Shown here: positions 54,163 through 62,900 of the stretch, in pieces | Numbering within the stretch: position 1 is the stretch's first letter | Layout: each line of letters begins with the position of its first letter | Assembly (NCBI RefSeq): GCF_034424545.1 | Contig: NZ_CP139970.1 | Coordinates: 1,860,001 to 1,924,000 of the forward strand | Direction of reading: 5' to 3' | DNA: 64,000 nucleotides | DNA from: Trinickia caryophylli | GTDB taxonomy: Bacteria > Pseudomonadota > Gammaproteobacteria > Burkholderiales > Burkholderiaceae | Notes under the pieces: model-generated | What the model was told of the DNA's origin: nothing | The model's input: only the letters and a program-made list of their open reading frames with translations | Databases searched by the model: none | Made by a program: the position numbers and the translations under genes

Positions 54163-55923
54163 CTAAAACTGCGTCATCAATTGGAATCCCACCGTCACGT
54201 GTGCGGTTTCAAAGCTGGCCGGCTTATATATCGGAGTGCCGGCAAAGACCTCATATGAGTAGGCGCCGAAACGCGTGCGGACGCCGCCGCGCAGCCCGAT
54301 CACGGCGCCGGCCAGTTGCGTGCCGGCCAGGAACGCCGTGTTGGGGCCGTAGGCACGTCCGTAATCGATGCCCGCATACGCGCAGTGCCCGGTCTGCGCG
54401 ATCGGCACTTGCAACTCGTTGCGCCAGTAAAAGCCACGCTCGGCCGCGAGCATCGTTTCGCCGTCGAACCCGCGCACGGTGTAGCGGCTGCCGATCGTCA
54501 GATCGTCGATGTAAAACAGCGTGTCGTTCGTGAATTGGCCGTGCACCGTCGTGACGTAACGCAAGTTCTGGCCGGCCACGGCAAACGGCACCGACAGGTT
54601 CGCGTCGAGCACGGCCATATGGAAGCGATAGGTCGGGGCGCCGTTTCCGGAAGTGTCCGGTGTCGCACCGAGCCAGCCGATGCCTTGGCGGTACGCAAGC
54701 GTGCCGTCGAACTGCGCGGCACCGAAGTAGTGGCGATCCGTTACGCCTGCCTCGATAAACGTATTGTCGCGACGCTGTTGGGGAATCTCCGTGTCATCGA
54801 TGAAACTCGCGCCCCAACGCTTCGTTAGCTGGAACTCCACGCCGAACACGTCGTTCTGGCTCCGGCTCAATACGCGCTGCAGCTTCATGCCAAGCGACTG
54901 CGCGTTGCCGCTCGAAATGAACGTCTGGTTCACACCGGCAATCTGCTGGTAATAGGTGTTGGCATTGCCGGAAAGCGTCGCGGTCCAGTAACCCCATGGC
55001 ACCGAATAAAAGCTGTTGAAGCCATGCGAACCCAGGCGCTTGTCGCCAAACTCCAGGTCTTGGCTTGCACCAATGTTGAACAGGTCGTTGAGGCCGAGGG
55101 GATTGTCGATGCCGAGCGACAGGTTGCCTTGCAATTTGCCCGTCGCTCGCGTACCCGAGTTGTCGACCGATGCGACGACCGTCCAAGCCTTCGAGCGTTT
55201 GACGTTGATGACCACATCGCTCTCGCCCGGTACCTCGGTAGGATCGATCTGCATGTCGACGTCCTGGCTCGACACCCGTTTCATCTGCTCCAGGCCCTGC
55301 TCCAGATCGCGCAGATTCAGCAAATCACCGCCACGCGCCGGAAACGCCGACTTCCAGGTGCCGCGCGCGGCGGCGTCCGCAAAACGCAGTTGTCGAATGA
55401 TTCCTGGTACAAGCGAGAGCTTTAGCGTGCCCGCCGAAAGGTCCTGCTCGGGCACGAGCACGCGCGTGGTCACATAGCCCTTGCTCAGAATCAATTGCTG
55501 CACGCCCTTCACGATCTGCTCCACGCCCTGCTTGCCGATGCATTGGCCGCGGTAGTGATCGAGCCATTCACGCGCAAACGCGAACGGGTCGAGCGGAAGC
55601 CCCGATGCACCTCGCGTGCGCACCGCCTGCGGCAAGGTATCGGGCACGTCGAGCGCGAAAGCGCCGATGCGAAAGCACAGTTTCTCTGCCGGCAGGTCAG
55701 GCCATCCGGCTGTTGACGGCGCCGCAGTACGCACACCCGGTGCGTTGACCGTTCGCTCGCGTTGCTGCGCCTCGCGTTGCTGTTCTATCAGTTGCTGCTG
55801 CTGCGCCGAACTGCGCGCAGCGTTCGCGGCGTCGGGCGAGGTGGGGGACTGTTGTGCCTGTACATCAAAGGTGACGAGTATCAGTGCCGCAGACCAGATC
55901 GTCGCGGCGCGCGTGGAATGCAT
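54163..55923 (-). CDS. bcpB: TpsB-family outer-membrane transporter of the inhibition system (CdiB/BcpB)
   Basis: 586 residues. After a signal peptide (about 1-24) comes a Gln-rich segment forming the plug helix region (QQQQLIEQQREAQQRER), a POTRA_2/ShlB domain pair (RGASGLPLDPF; LILSKGYVTTRVLVPEQDL), then a 16-strand barrel with VRGFDGE about 100 residues before the C terminus and the final aromatic residue F. This is the FhaC/ShlB family. It exports the partner exoprotein encoded further upstream. The order exoprotein, immunity, small lipoprotein, transporter is that of Burkholderia bcpAIOB loci rather than the cdiBAI order of Enterobacteria. Confidence 0.93.
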   Translation of the reverse strand: MHSTRAATIWSAALILVTFDVQAQQSPTSPDAANAARSSAQQQQLIEQQREAQQRERTVNAPGVRTAAPSTAGWPDLPAEKLCFRIGAFALDVPDTLPQAVRTRGASGLPLDPFAFAREWLDHYRGQCIGKQGVEQIVKGVQQLILSKGYVTTRVLVPEQDLSAGTLKLSLVPGIIRQLRFADAAARGTWKSAFPARGGDLLNLRDLEQGLEQMKRVSSQDVDMQIDPTEVPGESDVVINVKRSKAWTVVASVDNSGTRATGKLQGNLSLGIDNPLGLNDLFNIGASQDLEFGDKRLGSHGFNSFYSVPWGYWTATLSGNANTYYQQIAGVNQTFISSGNAQSLGMKLQRVLSRSQNDVFGVEFQLTKRWGASFIDDTEIPQQRRDNTFIEAGVTDRHYFGAAQFDGTLAYRQGIGWLGATPDTSGNGAPTYRFHMAVLDANLSVPFAVAGQNLRYVTTVHGQFTNDTLFYIDDLTIGSRYTVRGFDGETMLAAERGFYWRNELQVPIAQTGHCAYAGIDYGRAYGPNTAFLAGTQLAGAVIGLRGGVRTRFGAYSYEVFAGTPIYKPASFETAHVTVGFQLMTQF

Positions 55924-55973
55924 TGTTCTTGTTCTCTACGAAGTTCTTATCGGCCCGGCGAGACGTATTCCGA

Positions 55974-56645
55974 TCATCGGCTCGCGCTATTCTTGCTCAC
56001 GCTGCTCGATGCGGAGCATGCGGGTATGTAGTGCCCCTCCACCGGCTCATCGAGTCCTTTGTCGTCGATGCGGCGAATGACAACCGCGCACTCATGCGAA
56101 TGGCGCCCCGTCGGCTGCACGAAAAGATAGATGTCGTAGTCCTGACCGGGCACGGGCGTGAAGCCAGCCTTTGCTGTGCACGACCACGAAACGGAGGTGC
56201 CGCCGCCTCCGGTCCCCATTAGAACGGCGAGCGGTTTTCCTGCATCGACCACGTACTCGCGAATCATGTCTTTGCGTACGAGGCCATCCGTTCGCATCCG
56301 CGGGCGAGGGCTCGGAGGCATGCCGATCGTGACGCTGCGCGATGAATACTTGAAGCGGGAGAAATAGCCGTCGTCGACGTCGATGCGGTCGGGGTCGGTG
56401 TCCCACCAAGCGGTATAGCAGGTACCCGGTCGGATCGAGGCGTTTTGCAGGTCGTTGCCCGTCAGTATGCGGACGCGGGCCGAGACGGTTGGATCGTAGT
56501 GGGGTGCTTCCGTCGTCACGTAGTGGGCCGGTGCGCAGGCCGCGACGAGGACTGGCAGGCATAGCATCGCCAGTACACGAATAGACGCCCCCGGGGATGG
56601 CGACCCACAGCCCTCTTTGTATTTTTTTCTGATCAATTCAGTCAC
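55974..56645 (-). CDS. Small lipoprotein, candidate BcpO-type accessory
   Basis: Up to 223 residues; the lipobox LVAAC is preceded by the hydrophobic segment RVLAMLCLPVLVAA, so the true start may lie at one of two later ATGs. The mature part is rich in Thr, Asp and Tyr and beta-prone, with four more cysteines; no known motif. It sits directly upstream of bcpB with 50 bases between, the place of bcpO in Burkholderia bcpAIOB loci, where a predicted lipoprotein of unclear role is encoded. Homology to BcpO was not tested. Confidence 0.65.
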   Translation of the reverse strand: MTELIRKKYKEGCGSPSPGASIRVLAMLCLPVLVAACAPAHYVTTEAPHYDPTVSARVRILTGNDLQNASIRPGTCYTAWWDTDPDRIDVDDGYFSRFKYSSRSVTIGMPPSPRPRMRTDGLVRKDMIREYVVDAGKPLAVLMGTGGGGTSVSWSCTAKAGFTPVPGQDYDIYLFVQPTGRHSHECAVVIRRIDDKGLDEPVEGHYIPACSASSSVSKNSASR

Positions 56646-56827
56646 TCTTTATTTTTAAATACACCAAATATTTAAGCATCGACACCTAGACATCCGCCGC
56701 TCGATGGAAATCTCCGAAACGTTAATGGGAGCGGAGACATCACCTATGGATTCTGGTCATTGTTGGACCCCGTTCCCATTCAATGATTTTACGATGTTGC
56801 AAGGCGCGGCTCGCGCGGTTCCCAATA

Positions 56828-57211
56828 TCATTTGCCGGTCCGAGCGACCTCAAGTTGATGTCTAAATTCATCCACGGGAGGCAGGGGGTAATCTACCGTG
56901 TTACAGCCCTTCCTCTTTGCGAGAGCGATGTTCTCAAATGCTTTCTCCTGATAACGGTTGAAGGCTGCTGCATACGGTGACGGCGCCTTCTCGCTGATCA
57001 AAAAAAGCTGCACGTTCGCTCCCGTTACATCGCCCTTCTTCCCATAGCTTTCGCTGAAATTCGTGATAGCCCAGTTATTTAGATAAGCCGCCACCTTCGC
57101 ATGCTGTTCACACGTTAATTTTTCACCGGCATCACTCGATCGACTGGTCACGCATCCAAGCAAAGTTTGCAACAAAATAAGACAGAGCATGTATCTAGCG
57201 ATTGATTTCAT
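56828..57211 (-). CDS. Small lipoprotein of unknown function
   Basis: 127 residues with a clear signal peptide and lipobox LLGC (lipidated C20). The mature part contains two further cysteines and helical, Lys/Asn-rich sequence (LNNWAITNFSESYGKKGD). Codon use is more AT-rich than in flanking genes, as for the toxin-immunity modules next to it, which suggests that it arrived with them. It could be a periplasmic immunity protein or a second BcpO-like lipoprotein. No family was recognised. Confidence 0.6.
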   Translation of the reverse strand: MKSIARYMLCLILLQTLLGCVTSRSSDAGEKLTCEQHAKVAAYLNNWAITNFSESYGKKGDVTGANVQLFLISEKAPSPYAAAFNRYQEKAFENIALAKRKGCNTVDYPLPPVDEFRHQLEVARTGK

Positions 57212-57345
57212 ATTTTCCTTTTGTTATGCGATCGGCCGCCTTATCGAAATTAACATACCACCTGAAATTCAACAGACTCCAACCAGCACCGTAAGATCAG
57301 GTAGTAGCAGTCACACCTGCACCACTGGCGTCCCGCGCCAGCCGA

Positions 57346-57804
57346 TTAATTACATACCTTCATCGTCATCACATTGAATACCATTGAAAATCCGTAGACC
57401 TCACGAGGCAAGCCCTGTGAGCTGTCCCTTTCAGGAGAAAGTTTGATCTTCGCCACCATATCACCCTTACACAGAACGACGGAGTCTTCATCACTACGCC
57501 TCTCAACCCACCCCCTCCCCATCAATTCCTGCCGATATGCCTCGGCCAAATCACGACTCCAAGAATTGCCATTTATATTCTCTATCAACAAAGCACCACC
57601 AATTTTCGCATTCGAGTATACGGAATCAACTACGCCGCCCCTCTTTAACGTAGCATCCATCTCTTGCACCATCATCTCCAGATGAACCTCAGACTCTCTC
57701 TTTGATGGATTTTTATGTATTGCCCACAGTCCCGCACACAGCCCCAGAATCACCAAAAATACCCAGCCCATCGATTTCCACAGTCCACTCTTAATGTTTG
57801 GCAT
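57346..57804 (-). CDS. Probable immunity protein for orphan toxin module 2
   Basis: 152 residues with one N-terminal membrane helix (GWVFLVILGLCAGLWAI) and a soluble C-terminal domain, presumably periplasmic. The start MPNIKSG lies 14 bases inside the end of the preceding orphan toxin frame, the tight coupling seen in toxin-immunity pairs. It is clearly AT-rich relative to the window. No family recognised; the role is inferred from position and size. Confidence 0.6.
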   Translation of the reverse strand: MPNIKSGLWKSMGWVFLVILGLCAGLWAIHKNPSKRESEVHLEMMVQEMDATLKRGGVVDSVYSNAKIGGALLIENINGNSWSRDLAEAYRQELMGRGWVERRSDEDSVVLCKGDMVAKIKLSPERDSSQGLPREVYGFSMVFNVMTMKVCN

Positions 57805-58582
57805 TCGAACTCTCCATCCATGGAATGGCGAATAGAGGAAAGCTATAACCTCCCGAACCATTACCACCGGGTTTTGGCTGCTTCGTGACCCCACCAAAGC
57901 CAATGCCTACTTCGATCGCTGTTTGACCACCAACCGAATGGTTCAATCCACTGCAAACCCCAAATAAACATCCGTTTCCACCGACGGACGGCCCAGAGAG
58001 TAGTTGATCAGTTGCATACTCTCGATCTCCCGCACTTTTTCCAACATTATCCGGAATCATTCCGAACACGACTCCTGCTCCTTTCTCACGAGAGGCTGCG
58101 ATAGAACCGCCTACGTAGACATTCCCGTTATATAGATTAACGGTCACACTCCCGCCCGGTCCCGCGCCTCCCTGCAAAGTAACATAGCCAATCGTCCCTG
58201 GCCTCCGTGCACCGATAGCCGCTTGAGACGCTCGTTGGTCAGCCTGCGCATCGTCCGAACTATATGTGAAGAGATTGTTTCCCGAAATTTGCCGGATCAA
58301 ACCGCCATATGAACTCGCCGAGAAAAATGTTCCGTTGTAGCTCTTCAGCTGACTCTGTTCATCTGTATAGGCAAGGCCTTCACTCTGTAGCGCAGAGTAC
58401 TTCGAGTAGTCCGCCGTGCCTGGAGCATATTGCGCTGCGCACTGTACAAGTGCACATGCTGCTGCCTCGAGGCGATGTTCTTTCGTCGCATCACCATTCG
58501 CCAGTTCCTTGATAGCCTGTTTTTCTTCCGGATGGAGCTGCCGATTGTAAAGATCTGGGCAACCAACCGGCGGGGAACATGC
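57791..58582 (-). pseudogene. Orphan CdiA/BcpA C-terminal toxin module 2 (no start codon)
   Basis: An open frame of 263 codons from the first base after a stop codon. It begins within a few residues of DLYNRQLHPEEK, the same sequence that precedes the variable toxin in the main BcpA, and then diverges (QSEGLAYTDEQSQLKSYNG; later Gly-rich GNGCLFGVCSGLNHSVGG). No ATG or GTG with a ribosome binding site lies at the beginning, as expected for an orphan module kept for recombination into the main gene rather than for expression. The downstream gene overlaps and is its likely immunity partner. Toxin activity is unknown. Confidence 0.75.
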
Positions 58583-58599
58583 CTATCGTTTCTACCAGA

Positions 58600-58869
58600 T
58601 CAGTTTTTAAACCAAGGACCGAATTTCGAAGAATCGTCGCTCAACATGCCGGCCTTGCGTAATCGACCAGGTAGATACCTGACGAACACAACCAGCAACA
58701 GTATAAAGAAGGGAAGACCAATAGCAAACGAAGCTACGCCGTCACTCAGACCGATCACCTTCCGGCATATGGCAATCACAATAACCGCGTAAAATCCAGC
58801 GGCGCCGACCGATATACCACCGACAACTCCTATTATTTGGCTAACTGCATAAAGACGCCTCCAGTTCAT
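58600..58869 (-). CDS. Small membrane protein, probable immunity for orphan module 1
   Basis: 89 residues with two membrane helices (IIGVVGGISVGAAGFYAVIV and FAIGLPFFILLLVVFV) and a basic C-terminal loop. The ATG overlaps the stop of the toxin module by 4 bases. Size and topology resemble the immunity gene behind the main BcpA (59687-59935), which suggests that both toxins act at the inner membrane. No family recognised. Confidence 0.65.
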   Translation of the reverse strand: MNWRRLYAVSQIIGVVGGISVGAAGFYAVIVIAICRKVIGLSDGVASFAIGLPFFILLLVVFVRYLPGRLRKAGMLSDDSSKFGPWFKN

Positions 58870-59684
58870 TGCTGGCCTCCTGTATGACGAATATCATTTA
58901 TAACAGCAGCTCCCTTTGAACCCACGCCGAACAGCAGAATTCCCTGTGTTGTCCCACATGGCGCCGCCTGACCAATGAAGGGTATCAAAGTATTGTTGTT
59001 AAAACGTGGTACCGTTACGTCGAACATGGACCCAGGGCGATTCAAACCATCGGCAACACCCATTTTTAGCGGAACCGGCGCATAAAGAGCTCCGATCGCT
59101 GTGGCAAGGTTCAGACCATCATATGCCACGTTCCCCCAACCAGCAGGCAATACCTCATTGAAGCCATAGCGTAGCGGATTTATGCCGGCGGCACTGATAC
59201 CGTTGTATCGGTTGTACAGTCCGTCAGCCCCTTCAGCCATATCGCTGGCACCAAAAGCCACCATCGGAACGCCTGCCGCACAGCCCAAGCTGGTTGTACA
59301 AAGCGCAGCCCCCGTCTTAGTCGTCAGCGCACCCGTGACAATCTTTGCCCCATCCTTCACCACGCCCAGCGGATCGCTCTTGAACATATCCGCAATCTTC
59401 TGCCCTGGCGTGTAATCGAACAGGCCCGCTTCCTTCTGCCCATTCACCCACGCCAACTCCGGCCCGAGTTGCGACGCCTCAACCTCGCTCACAAAGTTGG
59501 CATTGCGCTGATCGCTTCCTGGCGGATATTCCGCCCAACACTTCACGGCGTAGCACGCGGCCCTGGTCAGTTTTTCTTCTTCGGCCTTGTCCCCATGCGC
59601 CGCATCGTGAATCGCCTTCTTTTCATCCGGATGCAACTGCCGATTGTAAAGATCCGCGTTCAACGCACCACCCGCGCCAGCCAT
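58866..59684 (-). CDS. Orphan BcpA C-terminal toxin module 1
   Basis: 272 residues. MAGAGGALNADLYNRQLHPDE matches the pre-toxin end of the main BcpA; the following 60 residues are related to other CdiA tails (LTRAACYAVKCWAEYPPGS), and the rest is unique (YDGLNLATAIGALYAPVPL; VPRFNNNTLIPFIG). An ATG is present two bases behind the bcpI stop, so translation is possible, but no Shine-Dalgarno sequence is seen. It lacks the secretion domain and so cannot be delivered unless recombined into bcpA. The toxic activity could not be identified; a membrane-directed toxin is suggested by the hydrophobic immunity partner. Confidence 0.75.
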   Translation of the reverse strand: MAGAGGALNADLYNRQLHPDEKKAIHDAAHGDKAEEEKLTRAACYAVKCWAEYPPGSDQRNANFVSEVEASQLGPELAWVNGQKEAGLFDYTPGQKIADMFKSDPLGVVKDGAKIVTGALTTKTGAALCTTSLGCAAGVPMVAFGASDMAEGADGLYNRYNGISAAGINPLRYGFNEVLPAGWGNVAYDGLNLATAIGALYAPVPLKMGVADGLNRPGSMFDVTVPRFNNNTLIPFIGQAAPCGTTQGILLFGVGSKGAAVINDIRHTGGQQ

Positions 59685-59686
59685 CG

Positions 59687-59935
59687 CTACTGCTCGTCGT
59701 CAGAGGGAGACGCTCCGACTTCCTTCTCTCGCGTCAGGGCGCGTAGCTCCTTGGCGAATTGGTAAGTGATACTTCCAACTATGGTCAAGTAGATCGGCAA
59801 GCCAACTAGCACTGGTCGCCAACTCGCCCCCTGTGCATAAGAGAACACGAGTACCACCGCAGGAATTCCTATGGCGCATACATAGGCCCAAACGGCCCGC
59901 CTTACTATGGAACGCTTCTTTTCCCGAGCACTCAT
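59687..59935 (-). CDS. bcpI: Immunity protein of the main BcpA toxin
   Basis: 82 residues with two membrane helices (AYVCAIGIPAVVLVFSYAQG and VLVGLPIYLTIVGSITYQFA) flanked by basic residues, and an acidic C terminus. It starts 4 bases behind the bcpA stop codon. In this position a cognate immunity gene is expected; small membrane immunity proteins protect against toxins that insert into the inner membrane. The last 250 residues of BcpA are strikingly hydrophobic, which agrees. Assignment is by position. Confidence 0.7.
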   Translation of the reverse strand: MSAREKKRSIVRRAVWAYVCAIGIPAVVLVFSYAQGASWRPVLVGLPIYLTIVGSITYQFAKELRALTREKEVGASPSDDEQ

Positions 59936-59939
59936 CGGC

Positions 59940-62900
59940 TTACTTTCCAGAGATCTTCTGCTTGTCGGCTTCGATTGCGGCTTGAGTTGGCCCAGATAGC
60001 ACTTGCAGAAGTTGATTGATGCTCATTCCAATTGGTCCTGGCATTTTTGCCTCTACGCCCGCGCCAAACAAACTGCTTGCTGTGCCAATCCCCGCCGACA
60101 GATCCGCGCTACTACCCGGATTCGTCATTGCCGTCGCTCCAAATGCGCCGACGCCGCCCCACAATGCGTTATAGACGCCAACCGCCACTTTTCCGCCTGT
60201 TGCGTTACCCAGCGTGTTTAATGGCAGAAAGAAAGGTGCCGCTGCTCCGGTCACACCGCCGACCGCCAGCGACTTCCCAACATTCGGCCCGTCGTTCGAG
60301 AGCCCCATCGCGTGGCTGATCACGTCGCCTGCATAATCATACGTCGCACCCAGCGCCCAGGCCGTCGCCGCAGTTGGCGCCACCGCCCCGAGCGTGAACA
60401 ATCCAACCGCTGCGCCCGCTGCCATGCCAAATTGGGGATTCGCCTCGTGCCCCGGCAACGACCGCTGCTCGGGTGTCAACGAGCCGTCCTTGTTGCCATG
60501 GAGGAACGGGCTGTTGTATTCGGCCGTCGTGGCCCGGAACAAGCCGTTGCTGTTTTGACTGATATAAGCAACGGCGGTCGCATCACCGCCCGGCCCCTTG
60601 CTGGCCGCCGCGTCAACAAGCCGATAGCCGTTCGCCAGCAGCATCTGCTGGGCTTGGTCGTCGGTGATGTCTTGGCCTGTCTTGTCCTTGTAGAACTGCG
60701 CAAACCTGCCGGCGTTGTCTTTGGCCCACCGCCGTTCGTCAGGATGCAACTGCCGATTGTAAAGATCAGCCAACGACGCAGTAGCCGCGCCCGCACCTCC
60801 ACCAACCGCTGCCCCCGCGGCCGCTGCGATCAAATTCCCAAGCCCATTGCCGAGCGCGTGCCCCAACGTCCCCGGCGCACCGAAGTCATCGGCCATCTCG
60901 TTCAGCTTAGGTGCCAACCCTGCCGACACGCCAGCTCCTGCAGCCCCACCAAACGCACCCGCGGCGCCACCCGCCCCAAGTCCCCCCAACATCGCTCCGC
61001 CCAGGATATGTAGCCCGATGCGGTCAGCCCCGCCTTCTGCCCATGGTTTGGCTTCGTCCTTATACTGCTCCGCAAGGTCAGCCTCTCCAAGCAATGAAGC
61101 TGCCTTCGCGCCGTCCTCCGCCCGAGCCTTCTTGTAGTCGCTATACGTGCCGATCGCCTGCGCCACCTGCGCACCCGCCGCATTTGCGGCATTCATCAGG
61201 TCCGACTGCTGCGAAAGCATATCGTTGATATCGGGCAACTTCGATACCGTGCCGTTGAGATCGGACGTATCGCGATCGAGCGCGCCCAGATTCTGCTTCT
61301 GACTCGCCGCGTCCGTAAGCGTAATCGCGCCGGCACTCACGGCACTCTTCGTCAGTGCATTTTCGTCCCCATTCGCGAACTGGGGAATCATCGGCACGAT
61401 ACCCATGCCAGCACCGCCGACAGTCACACCTGCACTATTGGCACTGTAGTGCGAGTGATTTTCGATATCCGAGAAACTGAGCGAGCCCGTCGTCAGCGAA
61501 TTCTTGGACGCATCGGCATCGCTCGCGACGTAGGCCCCCTTGAGATCGGTATTGCCCTTTACGTCGATAGCGTACCCGCCGTCGCCAGCCTTGATCCCGG
61601 CCTGTTCGACCACCGCTGCATAATTGCCAGCCGCGTTGCCGCGCTGTGCGCTGAAGCTCGCGCTGGCGCCGCCATACTGGCTGATCGAGAAGCCCCCGCC
61701 CGAGCTCGATTGATGCGCCGCGCTCACGGTCGTGTCCTGAACGCTGGCAACGTTCAGATCTCCACCAACGTCAACCTTTACCAGTCGCCCAGCAACGTCC
61801 GAACCGACGATGTTCGTATCGCCGCCAGACCGAACAGCGACGCTATTAGAAGCGGACACGTGCGAGTTGTTCTGCATCACGGCATCGGAGTTTGCATCGC
61901 CATGCGCATTCGACATCGATGCCGAGATGCCGAATCCGCTCCCGAACGAATAGGACACGCCCACACTCGCACTGCTCGAACTGTTGGAACTGCGAGTAGC
62001 GTCCGTGTTCGTCGTATTGACGATATTGACCTGGTTCTTCGCATCCAGCAGCACGTCGGTCGCTTTGATGTCCGAACCGGCCACCGTCACGTTGCCACTT
62101 CCTTGCGTACCGTCTCCGGTCGCAACGAAAGCCACGGTCCCGCCTGCGTCGATCGCGCTACCGGTCTGCGTCGTCTGATCTTCCTTCGACGTGCTTTTCG
62201 ATTCGCTCGTGCCGAAACTCAACTGCACACCGATGTCGGGCGTCTTCCCTGGATTCAAAGCCATTGCTGCGCCGGCATTTCCGATGGCCCCCGCCGCCGC
62301 AATCGAATGCAGTGCCGACGCCCGCCCGTCTTTACTATTGGAAGCTGCACGAGACTCGGACGCCGCCGTCATGATGGCGTTGCCGATGCTGCCCGATAGC
62401 CCGAGCGTAAAGCCGCTCGTCTTCGTCTCGTGCGTTTCGTCGTGGTGGTTGGTGCTCGTCGCCGAGTCGATGGTTACGTTGGCAGCCTGACCGAGCACAT
62501 CCTGCGCCGCGATCGCGGTGCTGCCAGTGACATGCAGGTTATTGCCCGCGACGAGCGTTACGCTCCCACCCGTGCTGCCGACAATGCTGCCATTCTGCGT
62601 AATGGCATTGTCATGTACCGTGTCTTTGCTATCCGTGTTGCCGTACGAAATCCCTGCTCCTCCGCCTGCTCCGAGACCCGAGCTCGTCTCCTCGTGGAAG
62701 TGGCTGCTTTGGCTCGTATCCTGCGTCGTCACGATGTTGAGGTCATGCACCGCCGAAAGCGACAAGTCGTGCGTCGACGCAATGGTCGACCCCGCAACGA
62801 TCAAATCATGCCCCGCACTGGCAGCAACGACATCGCCCGAGACGGTCGAGCCCGCCGACACGATCTGATGCGAACTCTTCTCGTCCGTCATCGTGCTGCT

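Larger units (their letters stand above)
58529..60767. repeat. Three copies of a 27-bp DLYNRQLHP-coding repeat
   Basis: Near-identical 27-base stretches lie at 58529-58555, 59628-59654 and 60741-60767, each coding DLYNRQLHP and neighbouring residues on the minus strand, at the boundary between the conserved BcpA body and a variable toxin. They are the natural crossover sites for toxin exchange. Confidence 0.85.
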
